Shown here: piece by piece, positions 1-10,426 of the stretch
How positions within the stretch are numbered: position 1 is the first letter of the stretch
How the letters are laid out: every line of letters begins with the position of its first letter
Assembly (NCBI GenBank): GCA_003427395.1
Contig: BFEA01000163.1
Coordinates: 1,416,459-1,449,441, forward strand
Direction of reading: 5' to 3'
DNA from: Chara braunii
Lineage: Eukaryota > Streptophyta > Charophyceae > Charales > Characeae
Length of the DNA stretch: 32,983 bases
Program-made: the position numbers and the translations under genes
Notes under the pieces: model-generated
The model's database searches: none
The model's input: only the letters and a program-made list of their open reading frames with translations
Told to the model about the DNA's origin: nothing

Positions 1-600
1 CGCCCTAAGTGAAGGCGGAGGTGCCCGCCCTAAGTGAAGGCGGGCCTGGCTTTTTGCAAGAGGCCCTCGACTGTCAATTTCATATTTGGGGTCCAGGCAG
101 TTGCGACNCGCCANTTGGTTGAAAGANACACAGGCCGAGTACCGAAGACATTTCCACGGCCTACCGGGCCTTTCCAAAGAATGCAGGCCCTGGGCGTGAT
201 TCGCAGCCTCATACAGAGACAGTTGGGCGCCCAACCGAACGAGGCCCATCAGCCCAGTAGCTGCCGCATCCAGACAGCATCCTGGGGCCTTCCGGAAGCT
301 GCTGGGCCCAGGCCAGCCCAGCCAGGCTGCGAGANCTGGCCAGCTCTTTTCCATAAAGGAAAGAGCTCTGGCCAGGCAGCTNANTCGGTCACTTGCTGGC
401 TGGGCGGCAGCGCTGCTGGAGCAAAAGCTCGCAGGCTGACTGCNGGCAGAGGAGCAAGGGNCAACACACGTGCNGTCGTGTAGGGGAACAGGGCGCTGCT
501 GAGGGCAGCGCCATAGCCAGCCTCCATAGCGGGCTTGGCTTGGACAGAGTGAGGCGCAGGGGTGGTTCTTCGGGTGTCAGAGAGGACAGGTGTGGGTGAA
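1..600. repeat. Hairpin-rich non-coding sequence with unresolved bases
   Basis: No credible coding region is visible and several N bases occur between about 108 and 474. The stretch is full of inverted repeats: a perfect 14-bp palindrome at 222-235 (GTTGGGCGCCCAAC), a long foldback at 336-352/358-375 built on CTGGCCAG and AAAGAGCTC, and an 18-bp motif (CGCCCTAAGTGAAGGCGG) repeated at 1-18 and 28-45, itself with CGCC/GGCG ends. The style matches the hairpin array at 7314-7950. It may be an edge of another copy of that LTR-like family, but I could not align it base by base. Confidence 0.4.
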
Positions 601-618
601 GTCAGGGGATAGGTGAAG

Positions 619-640
619 GATGATGATGATGATGATGATG
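619..640. repeat. GAT trinucleotide microsatellite
   Basis: Seven consecutive GAT units. Any histidine-rich peptide read from the reverse strand here is a by-product of the microsatellite. Confidence 0.95.
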
Positions 641-1380
641 TGAGGGCACGTACCTTGTATTGGCGATGGTCTGGATGGGCGGCATCTTCAAGTACTCCGG
701 GCTGCTGCTGATGTCAACAGTTGCATTGTCTTTTTGTAGTCTGTAGTAGTTGTGTAGAAGTAGGCTGGGCGCTGAGCGCCAAGTGTGAGTGTAAGGGAAC
801 TGGATACTTGTGTTGAAGAGGAGAGAGTGTGCTCTCCATAAACATTGGTTTTCAGTGCTACGAAACTCCATTGGTGTATTATTGGTGCAATGCTGCTATC
901 TGGACACGGTGTGACTATTTGACTTGCAATGTGATGGTGTGATCTGGGATTGTCATCTCGCTGTTGCTTATTTTCCTTGCAATAGATTCACTGAAGGGCG
1001 AAACTAAGTAGGTGAGACACAGAAGGATTAGCAGGAGTTGCGGTGTAGGATTTTGGACTGGTCATGGGAATGCAGTAAGGGCGATACGGCCTGTGAGGCT
1101 GCTAGAACAACCCTCCCCGCACCATGCCTCTCCTAGAGTCCTGCTGCGTGACTGGGTGCTGCCAATAAGCTTCCCGGCCAGCAGGAGCCCACTAGGAAAG
1201 CAACGGTTTGGGGGGGGGCGGTCGGATCGTAGCAGCCGCCCCCTTGAGTAGGTGACTTGTACCGCCGAGGTTGGGCTGACTCTTCGTCAACACTGTTCTT
1301 CCGCCTTCTTTTTCTTTGTACTCATGCTTGCCGGTGATAAGCGACCGGACTGATGCCCCCCACAATAGAAGGGGTCGGGG
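641..1380. other. Non-coding stretch, nothing recognised
   Basis: No conserved coding signal or RNA gene was seen. The sequence contains small palindromes (for example around 768-782, GGGCGCTGAGCGCC) and a G run near 1210. Its GT-rich style resembles 20000-20900 of the inverted LTR-like copy, so it may be old retroelement DNA, but this is only an impression. Confidence 0.3.
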
Positions 1381-1434
1381 AATAAAAAAAGAAAAAAAAG
1401 AAAAAAAAAGAAAGAAAAGAAAGAAAGAAAGGAT
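1381..1434 (+). repeat. A/G-rich simple repeat
   Basis: An almost pure purine tract made of A runs separated by single G bases (AAAG/AAAAG units). Lys-rich or Phe-rich peptides read from it are low-complexity artefacts. Confidence 0.9.
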
Positions 1435-1689
1435 TTCACATATATCATGGTTTGGTCCCATATCTGGTCTATACATGTATTGTAAGTCCCAGTCTGGTAG
1501 GTAAGTAGATTGAGTTTAGTCTCATAGTTTCGGTAGCTCACAAAGTCTGGTACAAGCCAGTCATGTCCTATCTTGTCAGTCCATTCCAGTCAGCAGCCCA
1601 ACTCCAAAGAACGTCAATGAAAATTTTGGATGCATCAGAGACCAACCGCGGCCAGCAAGCGAGGATAATGGTCGGGAAACTCTGAGGGT

Positions 1690-1813
1690 GGGATATGTAC
1701 ACACCCTATACCTTTCCCCAGTTTCCCTAGCAGACGCTCTACGACAAGTCCCACAGAACGCTCCATAGTGTACAAGGGGATATGTACACACCCCATACCT
1801 TCCCCCAGTTTCC
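1690..1813. repeat. Direct repeat pair, about 37 bp, period 87
   Basis: The motif GGGATATGTACACACCC... followed by CCCCAGTTTCC occurs at 1690-1727 and again at 1777-1813 with two to three differences. It lies just downstream of the minus-strand LINE coding remnant and probably belongs to its 3' region. Confidence 0.75.
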
Positions 1814-2059
1814 AAGTCCTTCCCATATTCCCTTCCCGTAGTCCCATCCTCTGGTGTCGTTGGGCAGCCCTGGCAGGCCGCTCCTGCCGGCCTCACTTTC
1901 ACCTTGGCCCATCTCACCCGTTCCCACTCCAAGGGCCCCTGAGATCCGGTTTGAGGGGTGGGCCAAAGGACAACCGCCTAGTGGTTACATCTACTCGGAC
2001 CAATGCCGGGTGCCGGCCCCATACCCGCCAGTTGATCCTCCGACGCATCCAATGGGCAT

Positions 2060-4322
2060 CTCCTAAACTCCTTCTGGAACTCTGCATGCAACGCCGCCCT
2101 CAGAGCGTCCTGAAAATATGCCATTGATTTGGCCAGCACCGAAGGATGGCCTCCCCTGACCGCGTCGTTTCGGCAGCACCGGGTCGCCCATAACGCGTGG
2201 CCCTAAGGATCCTCGTGGCCCTGACCTGATCCTTCACGAGGCCATGCACTGCAGAGCCCAGCAAGGAACCCAACAGGACCCAGGACTCGTGTTGGCGTGG
2301 GCATGGCAGACGGTACTGCTAGACCAGCTGCAACCACTGCGTCCTGAAAGCGTTGGCGCATGGGCAATGGAGGGACAGTCGGTTAATGGAAGACCCAAAA
2401 TTCGGGGTTTTCTGCCGCATTAGTACAAGCAATGTCATCGAAACTTTTGCAAACAAACTATGCAGGCTCATAATACAAACATAAAAAAAAAAAAAACAGG
2501 CAAAAACAAACGAAAAAAAATAAAATGAACAGCACTATAAAACCCTATTCGAATTAGTTTTTGAAGTTCGCCAAAACGTTTCCCGAATTCGGTGTGTGCG
2601 GGAGAGTTTTCTCTTAGTTCGACAAATCGCGCAGGTGGTCTCCTTGTGTCGACTCCTGGTAGCCAGCCACTCAATGTGGGCATGGCAAGGTGCAACAGCA
2701 ACCATAGGAGGCCCGTGTGGTGTTGGTTTGGAAGCGTGTACAACATCGCCCAATATGCATTCCATTCCATGTGAGTCCACAACTGGACATCCAACTGTGG
2801 CAGCCACGCACGCTTTGCCAAGGCCTCCTATCGCCACCCACTCTCCCTGCACTCTTTCGTCCTTTGTAAGGCGCCGCACCCAGTCCGTAGGTATTGTCTC
2901 CGGAATAGCGTGGAGCCTTTTTGACCTCCCTGCCTGGTGGGACAGCCTGGCAATTACCTCCTCGTCTTCCCGCCAGTCCCCCCTCCGCCTATCCCATAGA
3001 TGGCCCACCAAGTACAACCCCTTATTCAACCACTGCTTGCTGAACACCCCCGGTACCCCCTGCCAAGGCCAAGGGCGGCCATCTTCTGCAATGATAAAAA
3101 GAGGGGCTGGGTAAGGATTTGGTCTACATTGGGCGGCCTTACAAGGCGGAAGTGTACCGTTCTCCAGGCCGTAAGAAAGGGGGTCCACAGGGCACCTTGT
3201 TTCAGGTTCCACAGCAGGTCACGATGTAGCAGGGCGTGGAAAACCATCCGCGAGTCCACTCTCGTCACGTCTGCCAAGAGTTCCCTAGCAAGCACCCTCC
3301 AGTCCGCCCCTTCATCTTCCATCAAAAGTCGTAGCAGTAGGCGCATCTGCAGAGCCTAGGCCTGGTAATTCAAGCCGATAATGTTGAGGCCCCCTGCCTG
3401 CTTGGGCTGTATGAGCTGCTCCTAGGCCACACACCTGATTGTAGCTTCCGCCGCAGGGTCCTTAGACCACAAAAAGCAAAGTGATGGCACTGATTGTGGC
3501 TTCCGTAGCAGGGTCCTTAGACCGCAAAAAGCAAAGCGATGGCACTTTGCAAGGGCCTGCACTGGCTCTTAGTAGGCATCTACATTGCGACAACATACCA
3601 CATTATAGCCACTAGGGAGTTATTAGCGAGGATTGCCTGGCCCAACAGTCCTCGCGCCACCCAGCCCAAACACTTTCTGGCTCGTCCTATGACCGCAGCG
3701 GTGAGATCGTCCACTAGGCTCCCCCCCACTCCTGCTGCCATCATGACCCCTAAGTATCTTATCGTAACCCCTTCCGAGAGCACCGTGATACCCTGCGTAT
3801 TGTCCAACACTACCGCTCTAGGTAGTATTGTGCAGGATTTCGCCCAGTTGTCCCGTGCCCCCACATACAACGAAAAAGGAATCGACAATTATTATGAGGG
3901 CTGCCAACTGGTCTGTAGTAGCCTGGAGGAGTGCCCCTGTGTCATCAGCAAATGCGGAGGACCTGACCTCCTGGTCCCACAGCTGCAGGCCAGAAATGTG
4001 GGCGTCCACACGAATCAGATTGTGCAGGACCTCAGTGGGAGATAGGGCAGCCTTGGCGGACTGAGCTCGTAGCTTGAAAGGGGGAAGATGTATGGCCATT
4101 GATCCTGAGGGCTACTGTAGCCGTCTGCAATAGGAATGCCATTCATCTAATATAAACATCCCCAATCCCCCAGGCCCTAAGAGCTTGGAGCAGGAAAGAC
4201 CAGTGACCCCCGTCATATGCTTTTTCAAAATCAGTAGAAACGAGGCTGCGATTTGCCAGGTGCGAACCGGTCTGCGAGCGATGAATGACCAGGGGCGTAA
4301 CAGCAGACAAGCGAGTGGTCGG
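2060..4322 (-). pseudogene. L1-like LINE ORF2, C-terminal two-thirds (reverse transcriptase palm to C-terminus), decayed
   Basis: This is the minus-strand remnant of a non-LTR retrotransposon polymerase. Reading 5' to 3', it begins with the RLSAVTPLVIHRSQTG segment (about 4315-4265), then the catalytic DFEKAYD...HWSFLLQALRAWGIG block (about 4240-4155), the FADD active-site motif (3952-3941) and a YLGV motif (3756-3745). A Trp-rich C-terminal part follows over 3212-2535, with WLNKGLYLVGHLW typical of LINE tails. A last recognisable stretch (SMAYFQDALRAALHAEFQ) lies near 2130-2065. The frame is broken by frameshifts (one near 3865) and stops, and residues are missing between the QTG motif and the palm block. 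It cannot encode a functional enzyme. The upstream part continues at 8615-8930, beyond the element inserted at 4323. Family and orientation are well supported; the exact 3' end is not. Confidence 0.85.
3435..3544. repeat. 55-bp tandem duplication inside the LINE
   Basis: Two head-to-tail copies (3435-3489 and 3490-3544) starting CTGATTGT and ending GATGGCA. They differ at about five positions. In the LINE reading direction each encodes a FLWSKDPAAEATI-like segment, so it duplicates LINE coding sequence after or during its decay. Confidence 0.9.
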
Positions 4323-5499
4323 TGTCGAGCGCATCGGCCCCCGCACGAGCGAGGGCCCTCCCGACCGCGTCACGCATGAGAAACTTAGCTTTTCAACTTT
4401 TTTAGAGACAACTCGGAGACGACACAGTAACCCCCGCCAACCTTTCGCCGCTCCGGCTGAGTGCACCAACCGTACATCCCACGGTCCGCTACGAGAGGAT
4501 AGGTTCCCGCGGGGCACAACTTACCTTCCCTAAGGGGTTGTCACCACCCTCAGGGGTGTATCCCCGCCGAGCTATCGGCCCACGTGCGAAGGCTTTTATA
4601 ATGCAATTGCAGAGGTAGGCCGACCGAGGGCGTTTACTTGTTCGCTGTAGCATAGGTACGCATGGTTGAACGCCGAAGTGGACCCGAACGTCGTCCGTCT
4701 CTGGGGCGGTGATCTCCTAGGAATCAGAACATGCGCCGATCGACTAAGATGTGATATTCCAAGCATAAGGAAAACTTCGAGCAATCCTAGTCCATTCTTT
4801 CAAAGACAATCAAGAGTTACTCAGACAAAACACCTTCAAATGAAGAAGACTCAGGTTAGCGTAAGTTGACTTATCTTCTGAAATAGATTCATCCATAATA
4901 CAATTCAACACGCATACCACCCATTCAAAACGAGTTGACATAGGTCGACTTGAGTTGCCATCCAACGACGAGCCAACATGAGTTGACTCGACTTCAAATA
5001 ACACTTATCAACAAAAGGATAAAAGCATGATTAACATGCATAGCGACGCTCAAATGACGTCTGACCAAAATATCTCCACTCTGCCTGCCAAATGGCTGGG
5101 CTGACACAACTTTTCGACTTGATGAGATGCGTTGCCAAGTTCCTTCATTCCGCCCCATACTGACTGCTAGAAAAGAAACGCAGACATCTCCCAACTCTTA
5201 AGTAGAGCTAGGATACCATTGCTTTAATGGTGACTTCACTATCTTTCTAACTTTGGTGTGAATGACTTCCGCAAGTAACCCGGCGATCACTATTCAAATT
5301 AGCGGCCGATTTGGACAACCGATACACTGGTTACCCCGCCGAAAACGGGGTCCGCTCTCAAATTTTGTTGCTTGCCTTGTCCTCCTCGGCAATAATGATT
5401 ATTTCCGTCCCACGAATGATGAAGTACCCATCTTCATCATAAGAATTTTTAAAGCGTTGCTCTAGTCGCTACTTCCTATCAACCCATCTCAACTTCCCC

Positions 5500-5527
5500 A
5501 GGTTTGCACTTCTTGTGGTGCAAACCT
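5500..5527. repeat. Perfect 10-bp-stem hairpin
   Basis: AGGTTTGCAC (5500-5509) and its exact reverse complement (5518-5527) enclose an 8-nt loop. A second hairpin, ACCCCG/CGGGGT, lies at 5333-5351. Both are inside LTR-like copy 1. Confidence 0.85.
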
Positions 5528-6739
5528 ATCGGCGAAGGTAGTGCCTACTCGCACTCCATCCAAAACTAGTAATTACACGAATTGGGCTTCTTCTAGCGCC
5601 AGTTCCCCATACGTCAATGGCTCCTAAGACGGCCACTAGAGGGGTGTGCTATGGCAACTCTCCTTAACGCGAGGTGTCAAAAAAAGGACTTGAGGCCCTT
5701 CCATGAATAGCCGCAAGTCCGTCCCCTAAGAGGTGGTCTGGGATACCCCTCGTCCTCGCCCGAGCGAACTTCGGATCTCATAAGTCGGGCTGGCTCCACC
5801 ACAACAGCATGGTATCCCTCCGCAAAGCGGTCCACTCCAAGTCGATAACAGGGCCGACCCCTAAGGCAATGAACCCCCGCCTCAAATGCCTCCTAGGCAA
5901 AGGAAAAAACGTCTCCCATGGTAGGCGAACGATCTCTTGTTGCCTGACGTCAAGGACAACTTAGACGAAGAAAAAATCACAGAAGAGTAAATCATTCAGC
6001 CAGATGGGCATAAACAAAGAGAGGGTTATTCGGGAAAGAATGGGTGACCTTAGGAAAAGGTTTATGTCTAATTGATTTCTTCTCCTTTGTGATCGCTTCG
6101 TTCTTCGTCACCTTTCTTTTCTTTTAGTCCGAAGCATAGATGCAAACGTGAAGATGTGAGAACAACCAATCATTCGCCATCTCACGGTCAAATCCCATTT
6201 CATTTCAATAAGCCTCACCTACAATCAGATCAAACAGCAAGTTCAAAAAGAAAACAATGCAAACCCAAACTCATGTCAGACTCTCATTCACACGTGCAAA
6301 CACACATTTCCTCTACCTTTTCAGTGAACATTCAAAGAACAGGGTCAAGCAAAGTGAGGGTTCATATAGGTGTGAAGGGGTCTGAGTCAAAACTGACATT
6401 GAGTGAAGTTGATGTACAACTCACTCAAGAAAACCGTATAAACTCTCGTCTTCATATGAAAAACTATTACAACGTGTCGTCAACAAGGTGATCCACACCA
6501 CTCCCTTGTGGCGACCTCCTGTCACAACACCCTCACAATTACTTGCCAACAACCTGACGGTGTCTCAGCGTCGCCGCCTCTCGCCTCCAACATCACTGCG
6601 TTACTGCGACGTCACGCCCACGCCACCTCAAAACACACCACTGGCTTAATAATAATTCCCTTGTGTCAAAACCTTGCCGCTGCGAAAATCAGACAGTATT
6701 TCCCCCCTCACGTTCTCAAAATTACTGCTACTGCCGCCA

Positions 6740-6852
6740 TGAAAATCCGGCAGCGCTTCCACACCACTGCCAAAACAAAACACTGCTGATGCCGAGAAAA
6801 TTCGGCAGCGCTTCCGCGCCGCTGCCAAAAAAAAAAAAAAAAAAAAAAAAAA
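6740..6852 (+). repeat. GGCAGCGCTTCC units and a 26-base A run
   Basis: The unit AAAATCCGGCAGCGCTTCC is followed by AAAATTCGGCAGCGCTTCC about 58 bp later, each ending in a CTGCCAAAA-type segment, so every unit can fold back on itself (GGCAG/CTGCC). The second unit runs into an uninterrupted A tract at 6827-6852. These units correspond to the tandem arrays at 11935-12370 and 22590-23150 of the other copies. Confidence 0.7.
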
Positions 6853-7313
6853 CCGCTATCGACGCCGTGAAAACCAACAACATCTCTATTGTGCCGCAGA
6901 AAAAACTATCGTCGGTACTAAAACATCGGCAGTACCTTCCCTGCACTGCTGCAATAGCCGCCGTTGACGCCGCGTCACTCTGACAGCACCTACCCAGCGC
7001 GTAAGAAAAATGGCTGCCAGCGACGCCGCACCGCTCGGGCAGCACCTCCCCAGTACTGCCGTTATGGTCGTCGATGACGTCGTGCCATAACACTTTCCCA
7101 ACGCCGCAACGTCGTCGTCGCCCCCTGTCGCATTTGATGGCCGCTCCTCGCTGCGCTGCCGTAAATCCCCCTAAAAACTAGCCAGCCATTGGATGAAGCA
7201 CAGTGCTCCGGCCAGGCTATGGTTGTCTCCTCCTCCTCGCTGCACTCCACTGTCGTCCTCCAGCTCTGTCTGCAACACTCCTGCCTCCTTTCTAGCACTC
7301 CAGCAATGAGGCA

Positions 7314-7950
7314 AGTGTGCTGTCGCACACTGGCTGCTGGAAGCAAATGTGAGGCAGCTGGAGGACAGCTACCTCTTTTGTAGTGGTTGAGGAGGGCAGC
7401 AGCAGCCTCAGCTGCCCCCAAGCAAAATTTGTCACTTGCTTGAGGCCCTTGATCTCAACACGATCAAGGGTCTGAGGTCGCCGCACCTCATCCACACGCT
7501 TAGGGAGGCAGTCATACTCAACTGCCCCCCTCTTTTCCCCTACTTTTCCTTGTACTCGGCCTCACGTTGAGCACAGGTGCACTGGAAAAATGGCATTTTG
7601 CAGCCAAGTTCCCTTCACCACCTCTTCAGCTCCCTAGCCTTTGGCCTGAGTCACACTCAGGCCAGTTTGGCATGTATCTGATCGTACCTGCGGCCACATT
7701 CGTGGCTGTGGCTTTTTCTTTTTCCCTTCCTCTCTGCCTTCCGAACTCCCTTTCAACGGATGCAGCCTCCTCCTCTACTTGTTGCTGCCCGTTCTCTAAG
7801 AACGGGTGCAACTTCCTTCTTTCCCAAGCAGCCCCCTGCGCCTGTATCAGGCGCTGAGAATGCACCTGATTCAGACGCAGCCAAAACCCTGAGGCCCGTT
7901 CGGTTTGAACGGGTGCAGACTAAGTCTGCAACCCGTTTGAAACGAACGGG
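7314..7950. repeat. Array of about ten perfect hairpins with unrelated stems
   Basis: Successive inverted repeats are: AGTGTGC/GCACACT (7314-7331), GAGGCAGCTG with a matching arm (7351-7375, one mismatch), CCCTTGATC/GATCAAGGG (7446-7470), TGAGGT/ACCTCA (7473-7490), GGCAGT/ACTGCC (7507-7526), TGGCCTGAGT/ACTCAGGCCA (7642-7664), CCCGTTCT/AGAACGGG (7788-7806), GCGCCTG/CAGGCGC (7838-7854), CCCGTTC/GAACGGG (7895-7913) and CCCGTT/AACGGG (7932-7950). Loops are 3-8 nt. The stems share no common sequence apart from the three CCCGTT ones. It lies near the right end of LTR-like copy 1. Confidence 0.85.
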
Positions 7951-8238
7951 AAAGCAACCTTCGAGAAAGAAGTAAGAAAAAAAGAAGAAGAAAAAGAAGA
8001 AAAAAAACTCTAAAAGAAAGTTAAAACGAATCTAAGATTAATCTAAAAAAGAAGGAGACGAAAAAAACGAAAAAAGTTTAAGTCTCTCAGTCATGGGTTT
8101 GGTCTGAATAAACTTAGGCAACGTCATTCTCATCAAGTCTCCCAATCCAACAAAAAAGAGTCAGACAGTGTCTGTCCTTAAAATAACTCGGGCAGGAACC
8201 CTCTCAAGGGTTTCTGTCCCGACACCGGGATCTTGGAG

Positions 8239-8606
8239 GAGAGAAGGTTAACAACAGTCGTATTTTTCATCACCACTTCAAGACACCCTTCACCACTTCA
8301 GGATGCAGCCTGCCTAAACAGGTGGTTTTCAGGGTCTTCGGACCTTTCACCACTTCAGGATGCAGCCTGCCTAAACAGGTGGTTTCAGGGTCTTCGGACC
8401 TTTCACCACTTCAGGACCATTCAGGATTTTCAGACTGCCAAAAACTTTCACTTCACCACCTCAGGATGCAGCCTGCCTAAATAGGTGGTTTTCAGGGTCT
8501 TCGGACCTTTCACCACTTTAGGAGCATTCAGGATTTTCCGACTGCCCAAAACTCCCACTTCAGAATTTTCATTCCTGAATTTTCAGCTACTCGTTAACCG
8601 CTTGTG
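8239..8606. mobile_element. Foldback (MULE/MITE-like) element, copy A
   Basis: The element is flanked by TCTTGGAG at 8231-8238 and 8607-8614, an 8-9 bp target duplication in LINE sequence. The right terminus, read inward, is CACAAGCGGTTAACGAGTAGCTGAAAA; the left terminus reads GAGAAGGTTAACAACAGTCG, an imperfect inverted match. The right end is shared with the element at 14956-15738. The interior is made of 56-57-bp tandem units (CACCACTTCAGGATGCAGCC...) at about 8291, 8348 and 8404, with a further unit at 8454. Target-duplication length and noncoding structure suggest a Mutator-like MITE; no transposase is present. Confidence 0.6.
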
Positions 8607-8614
8607 TCTTGGAG

Positions 8615-8930
8615 AGGATCTTGTAATCAGCATCAAGCACCGTGATAGGCCGCCAATTGCAGATATCCACCCTATCCCGTTTTTATAAGATAAGTGTAAC
8701 ATATCCCTTGTTGAACCCCCGCGGGAAGCCAGCCCCCGCCAATGCATCATTATAGGTATCCATGAACTACTCGTCAAACACCTGCGGGAGCTCCTTGAAC
8801 ATCTCCCGGGGGATGCCATCTAGGCCTGGCGACTTTCCCCAAGGGAGGTCCAAGATTGCCCTTCGCACCTCTGTTGGCATGATGCACAGTTCCAAGTCCT
8901 CCTTATGTGATTGCAGCACTGTGGCCCGGA
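8615..8930 (-). pseudogene. L1-like LINE ORF2, reverse transcriptase N-terminal part, decayed
   Basis: The reverse strand encodes the first RT blocks of a LINE polymerase: an MPTEVRRAILDLPWGKSPG run continuing LDGIPREMFKELP, then DTYNDALAGAGFPRGFNKGY, then RDRVDICNWRPITVLDADYKILSK. The KSPGLDGIP and NWRPIT...YKILSK motifs are diagnostic of non-LTR RT. Two in-frame stops interrupt an otherwise single frame (after VFDE and after VTLIL), so it is a pseudogene. After YKILSK the sequence runs into the foldback element and then LTR-like copy 1, and the LINE resumes at 4322. Confidence 0.85.
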
Positions 8931-9300
8931 CAGAGCTCCAGACTGCTTGTCTGACGACTAATGGTGCTCCTCTATAAATAGGTAGCGGTTAAAACATAGA
9001 TTGAAGGCGCAAAGGCTGGCTCACGAGAAGACGAGAATGGAATCCGTGGAAAGAATGAAGGACATGGAACGTGGTCCTAGGCAAGGCCAGTCGGAGGACT
9101 AGTGATGGGCAGAGAGAAGCTTGGCAACAGCTGAATGGCAGCAGTGGTTCGCCCACGAGGTCAAGATGACAGGGTGGCTGTCTTTGGTGAAGTGAGTGCA
9201 GCAGGGGAGGATGACACGGGGGTCCTTTCATGCCCTGCGGGCCTCTCACAAGGTGGCCGCAAGGCATGAGTTGAAATATCCATTCCGGGACGATGGCCCG
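8931..9300. other. Non-coding or unrecognisable LINE linker
   Basis: This stretch should correspond to the endonuclease-RT linker of the minus-strand LINE if the element is collinear. I could not recognise conserved residues in any frame and found no repeat or RNA gene. Confidence 0.3.
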
Positions 9301-10426
9301 TCGGCTACTCAGGGTATTCTATCCTGCCATCCTAAAATGTAAGAAAATATAAGAAAGAAAACCTCGGCCTTAGGCAACGCCTCCCCTTCCCCCACGTCTG
9401 TCGTCCTACGATATTGTCTTCCCATTCCTGAGAAAAACCTGGGAGTCCAAGCATTAATATGCAACTTTTCATTAAGCGCATAACCGCCATAGTGAGATTG
9501 TGTACCAAGTGGAACGCTTCTGGGTCTGCATGGGGACCAAAGACCCAAGAGAACCTCACCCATCGGTTGTTCCCTTGAATGCCAGCCATGCCCAGTCCGC
9601 CACAGTCGACGAAGTCCAGGAAGTCGAATGTGAGCAGGAAAGGCTGGGTCTGCTCGTCCTTGGCCTCCAGCTGGGCTGCGGACACCGGGTTAATGGCACA
9701 ATTTCCCCTGGCCCTAGTGGCCAATCCTTCAGCTTAGCGATAACGTCCTTGCTGGTCCACACCACGGGGGCCTTATAGGTAGGCAGATCAAACCGATCAG
9801 CCCCTCTTGCGAACGTGAACATGAATAGGTGTCTCTTCCTTTCCTTCTCACCCTGTTGATAATCATCTTCATCACACCAGCAGAACATAAGGGGGCAGGC
9901 GTAGTACTTGTCATCCTTCAAAAACATCCCAAACTTTCTTTGAACCACCTGAGGCCTCGCAAGTAAGAGACACGAAGTGCCTTCGTCCATAGCAGGTGGG
10001 GAGTCACCTGCATCAATTCGCCGCCCATCCCCTCCTTCGTCTTTCGATGGATCCTCATGTTGCTTACCCTCTCTGTGCTAGAATCGTTGCCCCCTCCCCC
10101 CATTGTCCCCCTCTTCACCCACATCCACTATTAGCATCTCATGATCCCGAGGCTCCCCCCCCTGCCCCATAACCATTTGTTGGGCATCCGCACTCAGGCC
10201 CCTTTCCCCATCATTCTCTTGCCGCACAAGAGTGTGGGCTTGCTAAGTGTTCTCCATGGGGCCTGCCACGCTCAAGCCGTCCATAGGTGACGGGCCTGTG
10301 TCATCCACCCCCTGCTACATCAATTATCCTAACTATTGTTCCTCCCCCCCAGGCGGATGGTGGTGTGTCGACAGGCACTCGTGTCCCAATCGGCTGGTCT
10401 AGGAGCATTGTTTTCCATGGCCGTGA
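9300..10426 (-). pseudogene. Unrecognised decayed coding sequence upstream of LINE RT
   Basis: The reverse strand contains a readable stretch from about 10300 to 9725 in one frame with two stops: an acidic Gly-rich part (HEMLIVDVGEEGDNGGRG), then a segment with KYYACPLMFCWCDEDDYQQG and RHLFMFTFARGADRFDLPTY. A second stretch (9724-9340) in another frame has LLTFDFLDFVDCGGLGMAGI, RFSWVFGPHADPEAF and a Trp/Gly-rich end. Position and orientation suggest the N-terminal or ORF1 part of the same LINE. The DFVD...GLGMAGI...RFSW pattern vaguely recalls the end of a LINE endonuclease domain, but I do not recognise it securely. It ends where LTR-like copy 2 begins. Confidence 0.4.

Larger units (their letters stand above)
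4323..8224 (+). mobile_element. LTR-like element copy 1 (TGTCG...CGACA), inserted in the LINE
   Basis: The left end TGTCGAGCGCATCGG is shared with 10427 and, inverted, with 24557. Homology to the other copies is clear over the first ~450 bp, and the GGCAGCGCTTCC units at 6740-6830 match the tandem arrays of copies 2 and 3. The right end is CCCGACA, giving inverted TGTCG/CGACA termini of LTR type. Flanks are TCGG on the left and CCGG on the right, a possible 4-bp target duplication with one mutation. Deleting the interval, together with the neighbouring foldback element, rejoins the LINE frame as YKILSKIPTTRLSAV. No protein-coding region was found inside, so this fits a solo long LTR or a non-coding LARD. 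The Ty3/gypsy assignment is a guess from the general style of the GGCAGC...CCCTGTA arrays. Confidence 0.6.

Noticed and set aside
2596-3114. Plus-strand open frame of 172 residues
   Set aside because: It is the shadow of the minus-strand LINE ORF2, whose reading has recognisable RT C-terminal motifs.
4323-8606. Treating GTTAACCGCTTGTG near 8592-8606 as the right end of the LTR-like element
   Set aside because: That terminus belongs to the foldback element, as shown by its own TCTTGGAG duplication and by the second foldback copy at 14956-15738 inside LTR-like copy 2.
4323-10426. A single LTR retrotransposon bounded by the two direct TGTCGAGC ends at 4323 and 10427
   Set aside because: The interval holds LINE sequence from 8615 onward, and deletion of 4323-8224 alone restores the LINE, so the two ends belong to separate insertions.
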